Shown: positions 35,150-46,922 of the stretch, one piece after another | How positions within the stretch are numbered: the stretch's first letter is position 1 | How the letters are laid out: every line of letters starts with the position of its first letter | Assembly: GCA_033060915.1 (NCBI GenBank) | Contig: CM065390.1 | Location: 17,096,501-17,160,500, forward strand | Direction of reading: 5' to 3' | From: Euryodendron excelsum | Lineage: Eukaryota > Streptophyta > Magnoliopsida > Ericales > Pentaphylacaceae | Length of the DNA stretch: 64,000 nt | Position numbers and translations under genes: made by a program | The notes under the pieces: model-generated | Database searches by the model: none | What the model saw: only the letters and a program-made list of their open reading frames with translations | Told to the model about the DNA's origin: nothing

Positions 35150-35699
35150 TTATTATATATGGCAGCGCTTTCTTTACACCAGAAAAAAAAAACATTAGAA
35201 GTTTGTGCTAAACTTTGCTTTATCGTTTGACGCAGGTATGTTTCAAGTACTTTTTTTTAAGGTTTGATCTTGACTTTATATGTTGTAACTTGAAAGTTTT
35301 AGACTTTGTTTGGAATTTAAATTTTCGGTACGAGAAAAAAAGGTAAAGAAAAATAAAATAAAATAAATGAGTAATTTTATTTTATTATATTTTGTATTAG
35401 GTTTTTTTTCTTTATTTTAATTTAAATTTTAAACGAAACGTTAGGATTTAATATATATATATATATATGGCATGATACTTCGGTTATTTCTGGTTTGGTT
35501 ATCATTTGCAAGCAGTCCTTATTCATGAACAGATATTATGCTAATTCAGTATCTGTACTTTGTGGCTGTTGCCCTTTGTATTTTCTGAATAAATTGAGTA
35601 ATACTATACAAACAAAAATTTTTAAACGAAAGACTTTCACTTTGAAACATAAATACCATCATCACATCATTCTTACAAATTGTCATGATTAATCAGGTC
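35150..35699. other. Downstream flank of SKP1 pseudogene 2, no feature recognised
   Basis: AT-rich, with A and T homopolymers and a short (AT)n near 35450-35467. No gene is seen. Confidence 0.5.
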
Positions 35700-36140
35700 A
35701 TACTCTTTAAATAGATGTCCCCGATTGAGATTTCGTTTTTTGGGGTGAAAAAAAAAAAAGGGTAAAGACATCGTGAATATTGCGTGTAAATAATATTTAC
35801 CGGATCCGTGGCTCCTATCAGGACTAATTAAATTTGTTGGCATCTCTAAACTAGACCTAATCACCAGAAAATATAAAATTACATTTAACGATCATATATT
35901 GATATATATATATATATATATATATACATATTATATTGTTAATTTGTCAACTGTACGGGACTCCTAGTCCTAGTGGAACAAAGCATAGTATTAAAACACA
36001 TCATGCTTGGGCTTAGTTATACTAACACTCGTGAAAATAGGAAGGTCTATATTCTGGATTAATCCGGTTCCTCCTATAACTAGGAGAAGGTCACAATATA
36101 CTCTATATATATATACATCTAAAACCCTTGATTGATCCAT
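35700..36140 (+). promoter_or_regulatory. Orphan SKP1-type promoter
   Basis: The segment follows the SKP1 promoters of units 1 and 2: AAATAGATGTCCC.GATT.AGATTT, TGGCTCCTATCAGGACTAATT, ACTCCTAGTCCTAGTGGAAC, TAGGAGAAGGTCACAATATA, then a TATA box at about 36102-36114 and GC.CTATTCTCTA. Homology stops at about 36155, just before the point where the ATG should lie, and no SKP1 coding sequence follows. Confidence 0.7.
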
Positions 36141-37509
36141 CTGCGCTATTCTCTAATTGAAGAAAGTGGGAAAGCCTTCAGAAGTTAGCAAAGGTAAAGT
36201 GTAAGTCGTATTTAGCTAGATATTAGATATAGAAGTAGAAACAGACTTCAATTGTAAGCATTCAATCTTAACAAATTTCAATTCTTTCGCAGCCAAAGTA
36301 GTAGATATTTTGGTTGTATAGCATTACTTTTTTATTAGGAAAATACTATTCTTTCAGAATTTTGAACCAGAATAATGTGGCAATAGCAATTTTGTAATTA
36401 AAATACATCTTGGTGGGTTCTTTGTTTTAAAATGATAGGCCTATAACTCAGCCACATCATTCTGGTTATATTTTCTGGTTATATATTCTGGTTGTATAGC
36501 GTTACTCTTTTTGTTAAGATTTATGATTATTTTTTGAGAGAGAGAGACAGAGAGAGAGATGGAGAGAGAGAAACCTAAATTTGGTACAATTAATCTCATT
36601 AAAAAATTATTCAATACTTCTGGAGCATCACGTCATTGCTATTTCACCACTCACATAGTTGTGGAGTCCTCTGTTAGGCACCCCACCAAACAGGTTGAGA
36701 CTCATCCATCATAACCAAACCCAACCAGTCTGTCTGCTAACGGGAGGCTTGTTCGGTTCAATTGGCCAACAGATCAAGTTAACCATAATTGAATGCTTGG
36801 ATCTTCATTAAATTATTTGCTTGCTTCTTTACTTCAAAAAAGAATAAATATACTTAGTGAGAACCGGACCTAGACATTTTATATGGCTTTAACACATCTA
36901 GCCACAACTTTTATTTTCTTTTCATGGTAAATTTTCCCCACGGATAATGTATCTAATAAACTAACTATATAAATCAATAAAATAGACTTCAAATAATTTT
37001 ATTTATAACAAAGGTTAAAAATTACATCGTGAAACCTTCATGTTGACTTGTGCAAACTTTGAATCTAAACCACTGGATTGGATGTGGAAAATTTTGAGTC
37101 ATTGATCAATCTAGACGTGGCACCTTTTTAGGAACAAGTCAAAACAAACATAGCATCTCGTGACAACCTTTTTCTGAATCATAATTATCCAATAAGCTGG
37201 AAATGTTAGGGAAAATAAAAGTAAGAAAAGGGATATAAAAAAAAAATAGAAGGAAGGGGAAGCGGAAAAACAATAAAAAATTGATTGAAAAACTTAGGTA
37301 TGTTTGGAATTCAGATTTTAGGACAGAAAGGAAAAGAAAAATAAAAAGAAAAGAAAATAAGATTCCTTTTCTTGTTTGGCTGTTTAAGGAAATTTGAAGG
37401 AAAAGAAATTGCATTTCTAAGGAAATCATTTTTTTTTCATTTGGTTACTTGGAAAAAATGAAGGAAAAATTGCAATTTGTCAATGACGTTACTAGAGGAA
37501 ACAAATAAT
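36141..37509. other. Spacer between the orphan promoter and unit 2
   Basis: Contains a (GA)n-rich run (36535-36572) and the 36690-37140 block that is paralogous to 31191-31700. No gene is recognised; the 96-codon minus frame at 37139-37429 is a low-complexity T/F/L-rich artefact. Confidence 0.5.
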
Positions 37510-38090
37510 TTTGAAATATACATATATATAAACCCAACATTGATCTATCACGGTCATTTTGTCAATACATATAAGGTAAATATACTTTACTTCTTATGGT
37601 TTAAAAGTGAATACATAAATTCTATATGCTCTGAATTTAACTGTAAAATACATAGAAGCTGCTAGATTTAAAAGTAATTTTTTCAAAATGGTATTTTTGT
37701 TTTTTTATCTCTTCAAAATAAAATATCAAGAAGACTATTTTGCCCTTCTATATCAAAATAAAGGGTTGTCATTCATAAGGATATTTTTGTCATTTTACTA
37801 AATCTGTCATGATTCCATCCACTTTGCAAATAAGTCTAAATCATAAGAAAGTTATGTACTCACTTTTAAATCACAGGGGCTCGTACCACAAGAATATAAA
37901 GTATAATTACCCCTACAAATAATAATGTATTTCAGAGGAGATAAGTAAATATAGCATACTGGTTTAATGGAGTCCCAAATGAACCTCAGCAGGGGGCATT
38001 TTCCAAGTGTCTGTAAATCACCTCCAGTAACAGGAAAATGGATATCTTAATGATAAACCCAATTAGCTATAGGGCTTACTGCCAATCTAC

Positions 38091-38121
<31 letters not shown>

Positions 38122-39290
38122 TTTATATGTATAGCTATATGGCCAGAAATAATATGGTAGAGAGATAGACAGAGACAATTCTTGCTCCATTTTTCCAGTT
38201 GCCGAGTCCAAGCTTCATAATCTGAAGAAATTGATTATGGACGTTGCATACTGGATAATGGAGGTCGCCGTTTGGGTTCACCGATGGATGATAGTTGATC
38301 AAGCATATTGTAGTCGCCTCTCAAAGCTCACTTACAGCTGTAATCAACGGTGGATTTTCGCTAGTAGTGGTCATCACTGATTAACAATAGCACCTCGTTT
38401 GAAGTTTTGAACTTTGAAGCTATGTTTGGTATAAGGGAATAGAAAGGAATAGAATGAGAATAAAAATAGAATGGAATAAAATAGTCATTTTCATTCCCTT
38501 GTTTGATAAGACTAATAAACAATGCTAGAATAGAATGGAATGAAATTTGTGTATAATATAAAAATTCAATATTATATCTATACAAAATATTAATCATATA
38601 TATTATTTAACTATTGAATATTATTTAGCATTTGTAATGGTGGTGGTGACTGCGACGGCAATGGTCAATGGTGGGTGATAGTGGTGGGACGGTGACGACG
38701 GTGGGAAATAGCGATGTCAGTGAATGGCGTGTGATTGTAACTGACGGTGGACGGTGGAAGTGGTTAGTGGTGATGGTGATGATAAGAATTTTCAACTTTT
38801 TAAAATTTTTAAAATTTAAAATTTTAAAAATAAAAAAATAATTACCAAACATGTTTTATATTTTTTAAACGAAATTTGACAACAAAAATCTTACTAGGTT
38901 TTGTTTTATGTTGTTTCATGTAGGAATGGAATGACCATTCTCACTCTTGAAATAGGAAATGGTCATTTAAACAAAATGTGAGAATAATCATTCCACCTTT
39001 AATAGTAATACCAAACAAGGGAATGAGAATGAATGAGGGAATGGTCATTCCATTCTGTTGTACCAAACATAGCATGAAGACATTGCCCCATTTGGGGCGG
39101 TGGCAGGTGGTGAGCGGCTTGGGCCCAATTAAATCTTCAATTCTCCTTTCCCTCATTTTTCCTAGCCATTGTGAGGGGAGATTGGGAATTCCTCTGCTAT
39201 CATAGTTATCAAAATACGAAGCAGAAGCAGAAGCAGAAAATGTTAAGAAAAACAAAAACGAGAAACGCAACTAAAAAATATAGGGAAAAT
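37510..39290. repeat. Duplicated block 2a (paralogue of 4155-5190)
   Basis: Colinear with 4155-5190 apart from the MITE at 38418-39074. It includes an (AT)n run at 38093-38118 at the same place as in the other copy. Non-coding. Confidence 0.75.
38418..39074. mobile_element. TIR MITE with a perfect 13-bp inverted core
   Basis: The 657-bp segment is absent from the paralogous site in unit 1 (near 5012). It starts AGCTATGTTTGGTATAAGGG and ends TTGTACCAAACATAGCA, giving a perfect inverted core GCTATGTTTGGTA. A probable 3-bp target duplication TGA flanks it. The subterminal regions are rich in GGAATAGAATG-type words in inverted orientation. A 150-bp G/GGT-rich core (38630-38780) is unlike the rest. 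It codes for nothing recognisable; a PIF/Harbinger relation is possible but unproven. Confidence 0.8.
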
Positions 39291-39474
39291 GAATAACAGG
39301 AAACGATTGAAAAACTTTCACAAAACTTAAAAGAGACTTTTAAAAAATTTAGTAAAAAACTAATATTTATAATTTTATAGATACTTAATTGGAACTTAAT
39401 AAAAAGTATATATATAAATTAATATTTTAATTTTTTGGAGCATTTTCTCTTAGTTTCTTATTGCACTCCAAAAG

Positions 39475-41655
39475 TATAATTATAACACCTTAACTTATGC
39501 CTTGTTAGTCTTAGTTTAGAAGTTTATATGCCTCTTTAATTAGATTTTAATATTAACTAAGTTTATTTTGCTTTGTATAAGTTTTGAACTTAAATCAGAT
39601 GATTCCAAGCGCATTTCGGATGAAGGGAAAATAAGTTTAAAGGAGATGCTGTCAAAATACAAGCTGCTGAAGCACACAGAGTTGAAACTTTAGAAGACTA
39701 TATCTCTCAAACCAAAAGAGCTACAGGGATCCATAATATATGAATTTCATATAACTTTTCAAGATCTACACAACCGTTCGAACACCCGTTGAGATTCAGA
39801 AGCTTGTTTTTAGCGCTTGAATCATATTAGCAAGGCGTTCAAACAACCTGCTAACAGTTCGCACAGCTCTGTTATTTTTCATCTTACTTAAGGCCGTTTT
39901 CAGTTGAAAATTGAGCTCTCATCTTATTTTACATATTTATAAAATTTTTAGAAAGTTATAGGAATAGTTTTAAAGAGAGAAACTATAAATTTCTTTATTT
40001 TCATTGTAATCAAGAATAATTTTCATGAATTCAATACAATTTTCTTATGAATTCAAGTAGCTAATCTCTATCGCCTACGGAGGTGACTGGAGGAAGAGTC
40101 CAAAACGAGAATGGTATTGCTTATAAGAGTTGCTTGTTCATAAATTCCCTCGGCCACTTTTGTTAGTCTTGCTACCAAGACACGAAGTTTAGTGTGAAGT
40201 TAAAGCAGACACAGTCAAGTGAAGTCGACTTCACAAGTGGTTCAACATAGCATATGGAAATAATAAAGAAGAGAAGGGTCTCGCCCAAATGGCTCCTACA
40301 AGGTATTGGGTTCAATAGTAAAAATCATCAAAGTACCTCAAATGTTTCAATGGAGGCAAATTATAATTTCATTGTTCTATCTTCTTAAACCTCCAATTCT
40401 TAACAATGTAGTTTTAGATATCTAAGAACACATAGGCTACTGATTATATTTAGTAATTTCAATACAAAATTCTTTAATTGATGTTGTAATTGCACAAATC
40501 AATGGTATTAGTCTATGATTCTCAAATTGATTGTAATTATAACTTTAAATTGCTATTGAATTGAATCTATGATAATTATTTCTTAAATCCTATTGAAATC
40601 TCTTTGAGTCTCCATGCATGAATTAGGGGTACACAAAAGAACTAAAAAACCCAAGAACTGAACCTACCCAACCTCTCTGGGTTGGTTTGGTTCGCGTTTA
40701 TGAAAAGTTTGGTTTGATTCTAGATCTAAAAAAGGCCAACCTAATCATTTCGATTCGGTTCTCGGGTTCACACTTTCTGAACCCTAACTGACTCAAGAAT
40801 CAAATCGAACTGACTCAACCCAAGAACCGAACCGAAACCCGATCTTATATTTATAAAAAAAAGTTTACATATATTTTATATATGCCTTTAAATTATGGTT
40901 ATTTAAAATTAATTATTATTAATTTATGTTTGTATGTCGTTTTATTATTTTTTTAAAAAAAAATAGGATACAAGATTAATTTTATTTTAAAATTTGTTAA
41001 TAAAAAATCATGTTTTGAACATTAAAAGTAGACCTAACCCAAACCAACCCGAGACATGGAACCAAACCGAACCAATCTGAGCATACTCGGGTTGGTTCGG
41101 TTCGATTCTAGGTCCAAAATTTTATAATCAATTAAGATTGTGTTGATTTTGGTCTAGCACGAACTGACTGAACCGAACCCATGCACACCCCTAGCACGAA
41201 TCATGAATTTGATATGGGTATTATTTAGATCAATAGTATGAACATAAGAATCTCATCGTTTACAATTCTAAATTGATTATCATTAATTTCATTATTTTAA
41301 TGGTCAAAATACTCCGAATCAAAGGCCTGCAGTGAAGCCAATGGTTTGAGTTATCAAATCTCATTGGAACCTTGAGCGAATTGTGTGGTTTGATCAATAA
41401 GATCCAAGTCCTTTATCTCTATTACTTTAATTGTTTTAATATTGCCCTAGTTTAGCTAAATCAACTTTTCAAAATCAAGTGCTTTTTGTTTTACCTTTTT
41501 AAGAAGTAATTTCATTTGGGTTGTTACAAATCTTGATAGAAATGGATGTGAGTTCAGGCCTATAACTTATATTGAGTTTGATCTACGAGAGAACTGATAT
41601 CTAGACTCATCGGATTCATACTCCATCGTCAACCATATTCTTGCGGTTATATATT
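39475..41655 (+). mobile_element. Probable Ty3/gypsy solo LTR, ends not resolved
   Basis: Sequence absent from the colinear part of unit 1. The 3' portion (GTAATTTCATTTGGGTTGTT..CAAATC, GGCCTATAACTTATATTGAG, about 41505-41600) resembles the end of Athila/Tat-type LTRs that normally precede a TGGCGCC primer site, but no primer site or internal region follows. I could not fix exact TG/CA ends or a target duplication. A hAT MITE is nested at 40624-41193. Confidence 0.4.
40624..41193. mobile_element. hAT-type MITE
   Basis: 570 bp with TAGGGGTACACA at one end and the inverted TGCACACCCCTA at the other. It is flanked by GCATGAAT (40616-40623) and GCACGAAT (41194-41201), an 8-bp target duplication with one change. 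The 8-bp duplication and (C/T)AGGGGTG ends are diagnostic of hAT elements. The interior is rich in GGTTCGGTTYGG words. No transposase. Confidence 0.85.
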
Positions 41656-42567
41656 GCCCATATTGGAGCGGTCAGTTTTCCAAGAGTTACTATAAAGTAT
41701 TCTTGTCATTTTTTTTGTAAAGTATTCTTATTGTTTTTTAATAGTTTCTGAAACATTTTTCCCGCATTTTCTTAATGTTTTTCAAAAAAATTTAAGGAGT
41801 TTCGTACCCAACCAAAAGCACGTTTCCTCAAAAATGCACTTCCTCATTCTAAATGAGTTTATCGACAACTATGTTTCATACTTGTCTAGTAAGTTTTCTA
41901 GTGGTTTTTCTTTCCATTGCTTTTTCCATAATGATTTTTCTCAAAACATAGGTTTCTTTTCCTTATGAAATTTCAAGTTCCAAAACCAGCATTAATAGGA
42001 ATCTTAATAAAAACTAATGCCAAATTTCAAAGAAACTTTTCATAAACTAAGTGGAACCCCTTAAAAAATTATGGAAAACCTATAGGAACAATTCAATAAA
42101 TATTTAGTTGGAAGTTAAGAAAATATATATATACATATAATAATACCTCAAGTTTGTAAATAGTTTTCGCAGAGTTTTCTGCAAGTTTCTCCTTAGTTTT
42201 CCAAATGTTGTCTTAAGTATTTCAAAAGTATCTTAAATGTTTTTCAAACATTTCTAGAATATTTTTTCAAATTTTTAAAAAAATAGTTTCATACCTATAT
42301 CGGAAGCATACTTTCCCCTCAAATCAATTTCCCGCAACTATGTTTTGAACCCATAGATAGTTGTTTTTATGTTGTTCTCAATTGTAGGCTAAGGTTTGGT
42401 CCAGCGATGTGAGCATTTTAAGTTCAAATTTTCAATTTATAATTGCACTTTTACACGTTTATTGCTTCACTTCCGCATGAATGGGCTTTGAATGGCTCAT
42501 GGCAATTGTAGTTCTTTTTTCACATTCTTTTAATTCGTTATTTTTTTTTTCTTGTTAAACTAGCAGT

Positions 42568-44356
42568 TGTTGGCCCAAGAAGGCAACCAAAGAAGGGGGG
42601 TGAATTGAGTTTTATAGAATTTAAATCAAGTATTGCAACTAAAAACAGTTTATGTATTTCAACAACAATTAATCAAAATATATATATCAAGCAGGTGAAG
42701 TATATATCAATGTATATATTTATGCAAGCATGTATAGTAAACAAATAAGCAAAACAGAGCAAGAAAAGAAGAGCACCAGATTTATAGAGGTTCGGCCAAC
42801 CTTGCCTACGTCATCTCTTCTTTGATCCTCACGAATGAATTCCACTATGTAACACTCTTTACACAGCTGTTGGTTTTGCCATAAGTACCCAGCTCACTCT
42901 TACAAAAGCTTTTTCCAAGCTTTCAAAACCCAAGAGATTTTGTCCAAGCTTCTCTCAAACTTACAAGTGATTTTGTCTAAGCTTCACTCAAACTTGCAAG
43001 TGTTTTTACCCAAGAACACTCAAATTTACAGGTTTACAAACTCACCTAAGTGAAATAAATAAAGGTTATACAATGGGTAACTCTCCTAATGAGTATATGA
43101 ACAAATATAACTCAATGAATAACCTTAAACACTCAGCAAAAATATGTGGCAGCTAAGGCACATGAGATTTTCAGCTTCAAGCTCTTGATACCAATGGTAT
43201 AATCACTCTATTCATCATTGTAGAAGCTATATGTATCTGATATTTAAAGATATGGATTGATTCTAGCCGTTGGAGAAATATGTGAGAAGTTTTGGTAGCA
43301 GATTGTCCCATACTGTCTATCAGAAATATAGCCGTTATTGTCGGGGGGTCAACTCTTTTTACAATAAGTCGACTCTTTTTGTGTTTCAACAGATTTTTCA
43401 AGGCTCTGTCCAAATGAGTCGACTCTTTTTACAGCAGGGACGACTCTTTTAAGTAGTCTTCAAAATTTTTGTTCTCTGTTGAAATGAGTTAACTCTTTTT
43501 ATAGCAGGAGTCGACTCTTTTAAGTCTCCATCGAATTTTTAAGGCTCTATTCGAAAGAGTTGACTTACGAAACTTGAGGAGTCGACTCTTTTTACCAGAA
43601 AACATGTTTTTACAGCTTTTATCCATTCTTCTCCAAAGTCTCCAATCTTTTAAAGGATCATTCAAATAAGCTTTTTAAGACTTGCAAATACTTCTTCAAG
43701 GCTTGATGACTCCAAGAACATCTTCAATCCATTCTAGATGAATTTTCTCTCATTTCATTACTTGTAGAGCTCTTCCATCATCATTGCTTCATCTATTAAT
43801 CCAAGTCTTCTTCAAAATTTTCAAGAGAGTTTCCAAGACTTAAAATCTTCATTTCTTCAACTGATTTTCTATCCTTCTTTGAACATCTTCATTTCTAGAT
43901 TTCTTCTAGAATTCTTCAATCAATATAACTTCTTCATAGGCTTCAACAACTCTTCCAAGAAAACTTTCCAAGTCTTGTGATTTCTTCCATACCTTCAAGA
44001 CATCTTCAAATCTTCTAAGAAAGCTTCCATGTCTTTGAGTCGGTCTCTTCTTCTTCTATTCTTGCAAGATATCTTCAAGTCTATAAAGTCTCCAATCTTT
44101 TCAATCAAGACTTTGAGCATTTTAATTCTTCTTCCTTGACATTCATTTTCTTCATTCTCTTATAAGATCTCCACTTGTTGAATATGCCATGCATTTATGC
44201 TTACCAACCGTCTTTCTAATATTTGTATCACAAATCCTCCATTATGATAAGCTTCAAGTCAATATCTAATTAATAATTAATCTGCACACTAAGTAGAATT
44301 ATTAGATCATTAAACCATATTTTGTTATCATCAAAATCAAGGCATTGACTCAACAG
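42568..44356 (-). mobile_element. SIRE-like (Ty1/copia) solo LTR
   Basis: 1,789 bp, TGTTGGCCCAAGAAGG...TTGACTCAACA, flanked by the target duplication GCAGT (42563-42567 and 44357-44361). Units 1 and 3 have the empty site (ACTAGC.GTGAGCTTTC), which proves the insertion. It is related in inverted orientation to 877-2441. The region GGTTCGGCCAACCTTGCCTA (about 42790) is typical of this LTR class. No internal sequence is present, so it arose by LTR-LTR recombination. Confidence 0.93.
43345..43605. repeat. GAGTCGACTC motif cluster inside the solo LTR
   Basis: Seven or so imperfect copies of GAGTCGACTCTTTTT occur within about 260 bp, several followed by ACAGCAGG or AAGTCT. The core is a perfect 10-bp palindrome. 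The sister LTR at 877-2441 instead has GTGTCAACAC words at the corresponding place. Confidence 0.75.
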
Positions 44357-44497
44357 CAGTGAGCTTTCGATCAAAAAAATTAACTACTAGTGAAATTTTT
44401 TTTGGAAGTAAAAGATGTCGCACAACTTGGAGAGGTGAATGTGACATATTCGAAGGCTTACACAGCTCTCTGCCATTGTACCACGTTAGTTGTTGTA

Positions 44498-45020
44498 AGG
44501 GTGTGTATGTGTCGGGTTAGTTCAGGTATGTGCCAAACCTGAAACTCAACCAATTTTGATCAATTCTAGATTTTTAGACCTAGGATCGAATCGATCATTA
44601 GATGAAATTAAACTGAACCATGTCAGTTTGGATTAGTTCTTATTGGTTCCACGGTTCGGTTTGATTTGGGTTGGGTCGGTTCCATTCAGGCCGGGTCCCT
44701 ATTTTGTGTATATAAAAAAAGATTGATTTATTCAATTAAATTTTTAAAAACTATACTCAAGTTATATCTTAAATTTTCTAAAAAGTTTAAAAAAGAGCAT
44801 ACAAAACAAATTAATTATATTTAAGCACAATAAATAGATATATATATATATAACATGTATATAAAATTTTATAGCATAAAAAATCGGGTCTTTGGGATGG
44901 GTCTAGTTCAGGTTGGGTTGAGTCGTTTGGGGTCTCAAAAGGTGCTAACACAAGAACCGACCGAATTTAACGATTTGTCAATTGTTGGGTTGATTTAGTT
45001 CTTTGTTCTTTTGTGTACCC
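44498..45020. mobile_element. hAT-like MITE remnant, unit 2 copy
   Basis: AAGGGTGTGTATG...TTTTGTGTACCCCC with a GGTT-rich interior, matching 6232-6735 and 61858-62395. It is ancestral to the duplications. Confidence 0.42.
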
Positions 45021-45575
45021 CCAAAAATTCAAAAGGTATCCCTGTATGAATGAATAAAATATCATTTTTTTGGTAATAACAATTAAACAGATTAACGATG
45101 AACCCGTAGATTTACTGACTTAATGTCCAGTTTGGTTTTAATAACTATATATGCCTTAATGGCTTGATTTCAAAATTTATCTTGAAGTTTGTTGTATTTA
45201 TTAGAAATTCAAAATATATGTTACAATTCCTCCAAATCATTAGTCGTGCATCACAATCAAATTGAGGTTTCTTCATAATTTTCTATTATTTTTTGCTTCC
45301 TTAATGGTTTACTTGTGGAATTTAACTGGGCCTTTATTTTCTTTAGTTTTTTTTTTTTTTTTTGGGAGCTATTAGGCTAAGTTCATGTTCTAAAGAAATT
45401 AATAGATCTTATTACCGGTGTGCCAATTCATGTATTGGTGATTCCACAGTGTCCTAATAGGTTAATTTCTTGTTTAATTTATTGATTTAATCATATTGCA
45501 AGTTCTTTGTTTGAAAGTAATTTAGGTAAGAATTTAATATACGCATAATGTCTAGAATAGTCAGGTAATCCTCTT

Positions 45576-46584
45576 TGTTATAAGGCTAGAGAAAATATAA
45601 AGTAAATAAATATAATTCAATATCAGGTATAGGAAAATTAGTTTTTCAAGAACTGTAAAATGTTTCTTAGATTAATTCTTCTGGAACTATTAACGATTGA
45701 TCTTCTTGATCACCTAAGACTTCATTCTATTGTAAGAAGAAATATAAATATAACTGTCTTAAAATATTTGTCCAAAGCCTATCTTCTATCTCTCATTTCT
45801 TTTCTTCTCTCCTCTTTCTTTTCTCTCACCCTTTTTTTCTCTTCTTTGCCTTGCGCGCTCTCTCCAGCTCTATATATAGATGAAGAAAATACACAGTAAT
45901 AAAAGAAAAACGTCAGTGCTTACGTTATTGCTGTAAAAGTCATCCATGAATAGTGATTTCATTATTTTCATAACACTCTCCTTGGATGACTTTTACACAA
46001 AAATATTCTTCATTAAAACCTTGCTAGAAAAAATCCAGGGAAAAAAAACCGTAGCTAAAGAAAAAAAGTGCAATATTCTTATGCAGCATAGTAAAGTATG
46101 AGTAAGTTAAAACTGTGTCATTAAAACCTTGTCAAGAAAAATCCTATGAAAAAAAAATTGTTGGCAAAGGAAAAAAAGCACAATATGCAACTTCCCCTCA
46201 TTCAAACAGCTGATATGAAGTTGATAGTTTCAATTGTTCAGAGTGAAAGAGCTGGTATGAAGTTGATAGTTTCAATTGTTCAGAGTGAAAGATTTTTGAG
46301 ATGACTCATGCCAATGTTGTGAACCAATTTCTCAAATGTTGCAGTTGGGAGTGTTTTAGTACATAAGTCCGCTAAATTATCGCTTGAACAAATCTACTGG
46401 ACATTAATATCACCTCTCTTCCGCAGCTCATGTGTGTAAAAGAACTTTGGCAATATATGTTTAATTTTGTCACCTTTGACATAGCATTTCTTAATTTGTG
46501 TAATACATGTTTACATTATCGTCAGTACTTACATTATTGCTATAAAAGTCATCCATAAATAGTGATTTCACTGTTTTCATAACA
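45576..46584 (-). mobile_element. Ty1/copia relic: LTR, RNase H tail and LTR fragment (unit 2 copy)
   Basis: A 400-bp LTR (45576-45975; TGTTATAAGG...TTTTCATAACA on the plus strand) is followed by CTCTCCTTGGATGAC, which on the minus strand is a polypurine tract before the LTR. Around 46300-46500, minus-strand reading gives the copia RNase H end (THEL, D-I-N-V, S-D-N-L-A-D-L, T.T.ATFEKL). The other LTR is reduced to its last part at 46530-46584. The target duplication is CTCTT/CCCTT, and unit 1 has the empty site at about 7282. A 43-bp tandem duplication lies at about 46207-46290. Confidence 0.82.
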
Positions 46585-46589
46585 CCCTT

Positions 46590-46922
46590 GGAATAGATGT
46601 CCCTAATTAAGATTTTCTTTTTTGAAAAGGTCCATGCTCCTAGACTAATTAAAATATAAAATTACACTCAACCATTACATATATATATATTGTTACTTTC
46701 TTACCTGTACGTGACTCCTACTCCTAGTGGAACAAGGCATGCTATTAATATACAATCAAGCAGAAATAGGAAGTCTCCAAATTCTGGATTCCAATTCCGC
46801 CTGGAACTACGAGGTCACAAAATATCCTTACATGTACATCTAAGGCCCCACTTCTTCTGCATTATTCTCTATTTTGCAGTCAAATTTCGTACTAGAATAT
46901 TGTTTCAGCATATACTATCGTC
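46590..46922 (+). promoter_or_regulatory. Promoter of the intact SKP1-like gene
   Basis: Colinear with 7291-7605. Where the pseudogene copy has TTATATATAC (7511-7520), this copy has CCTTACATGTAC (about 46826-46837), so the TATA box is degraded. The rest of the 5' leader (GCCCCACTTCTTCTGCATTA) is conserved. An (AT)n run lies at 46678-46690. Confidence 0.6.

Larger units (their letters stand above)
41680..45575. repeat. SKP1 upstream block, unit 2
   Basis: Colinear with 5191-7280 once the solo LTR 42568-44356 and its duplicated GCAGT are removed, and with 61545-62965 in unit 3 over the shared part. A hAT-like MITE copy lies at about 44498-45020. Non-coding. Confidence 0.8.

Noticed and set aside
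37139..37429. A 96-codon minus-strand frame resembling a membrane protein
   Set aside because: It is a translation of A/G-rich low-complexity sequence; hydrophobicity is a composition artefact.
45660..45899. A 79-codon open frame as a host gene
   Set aside because: It lies entirely in the LTR of the copia relic and is antisense to its promoter region.
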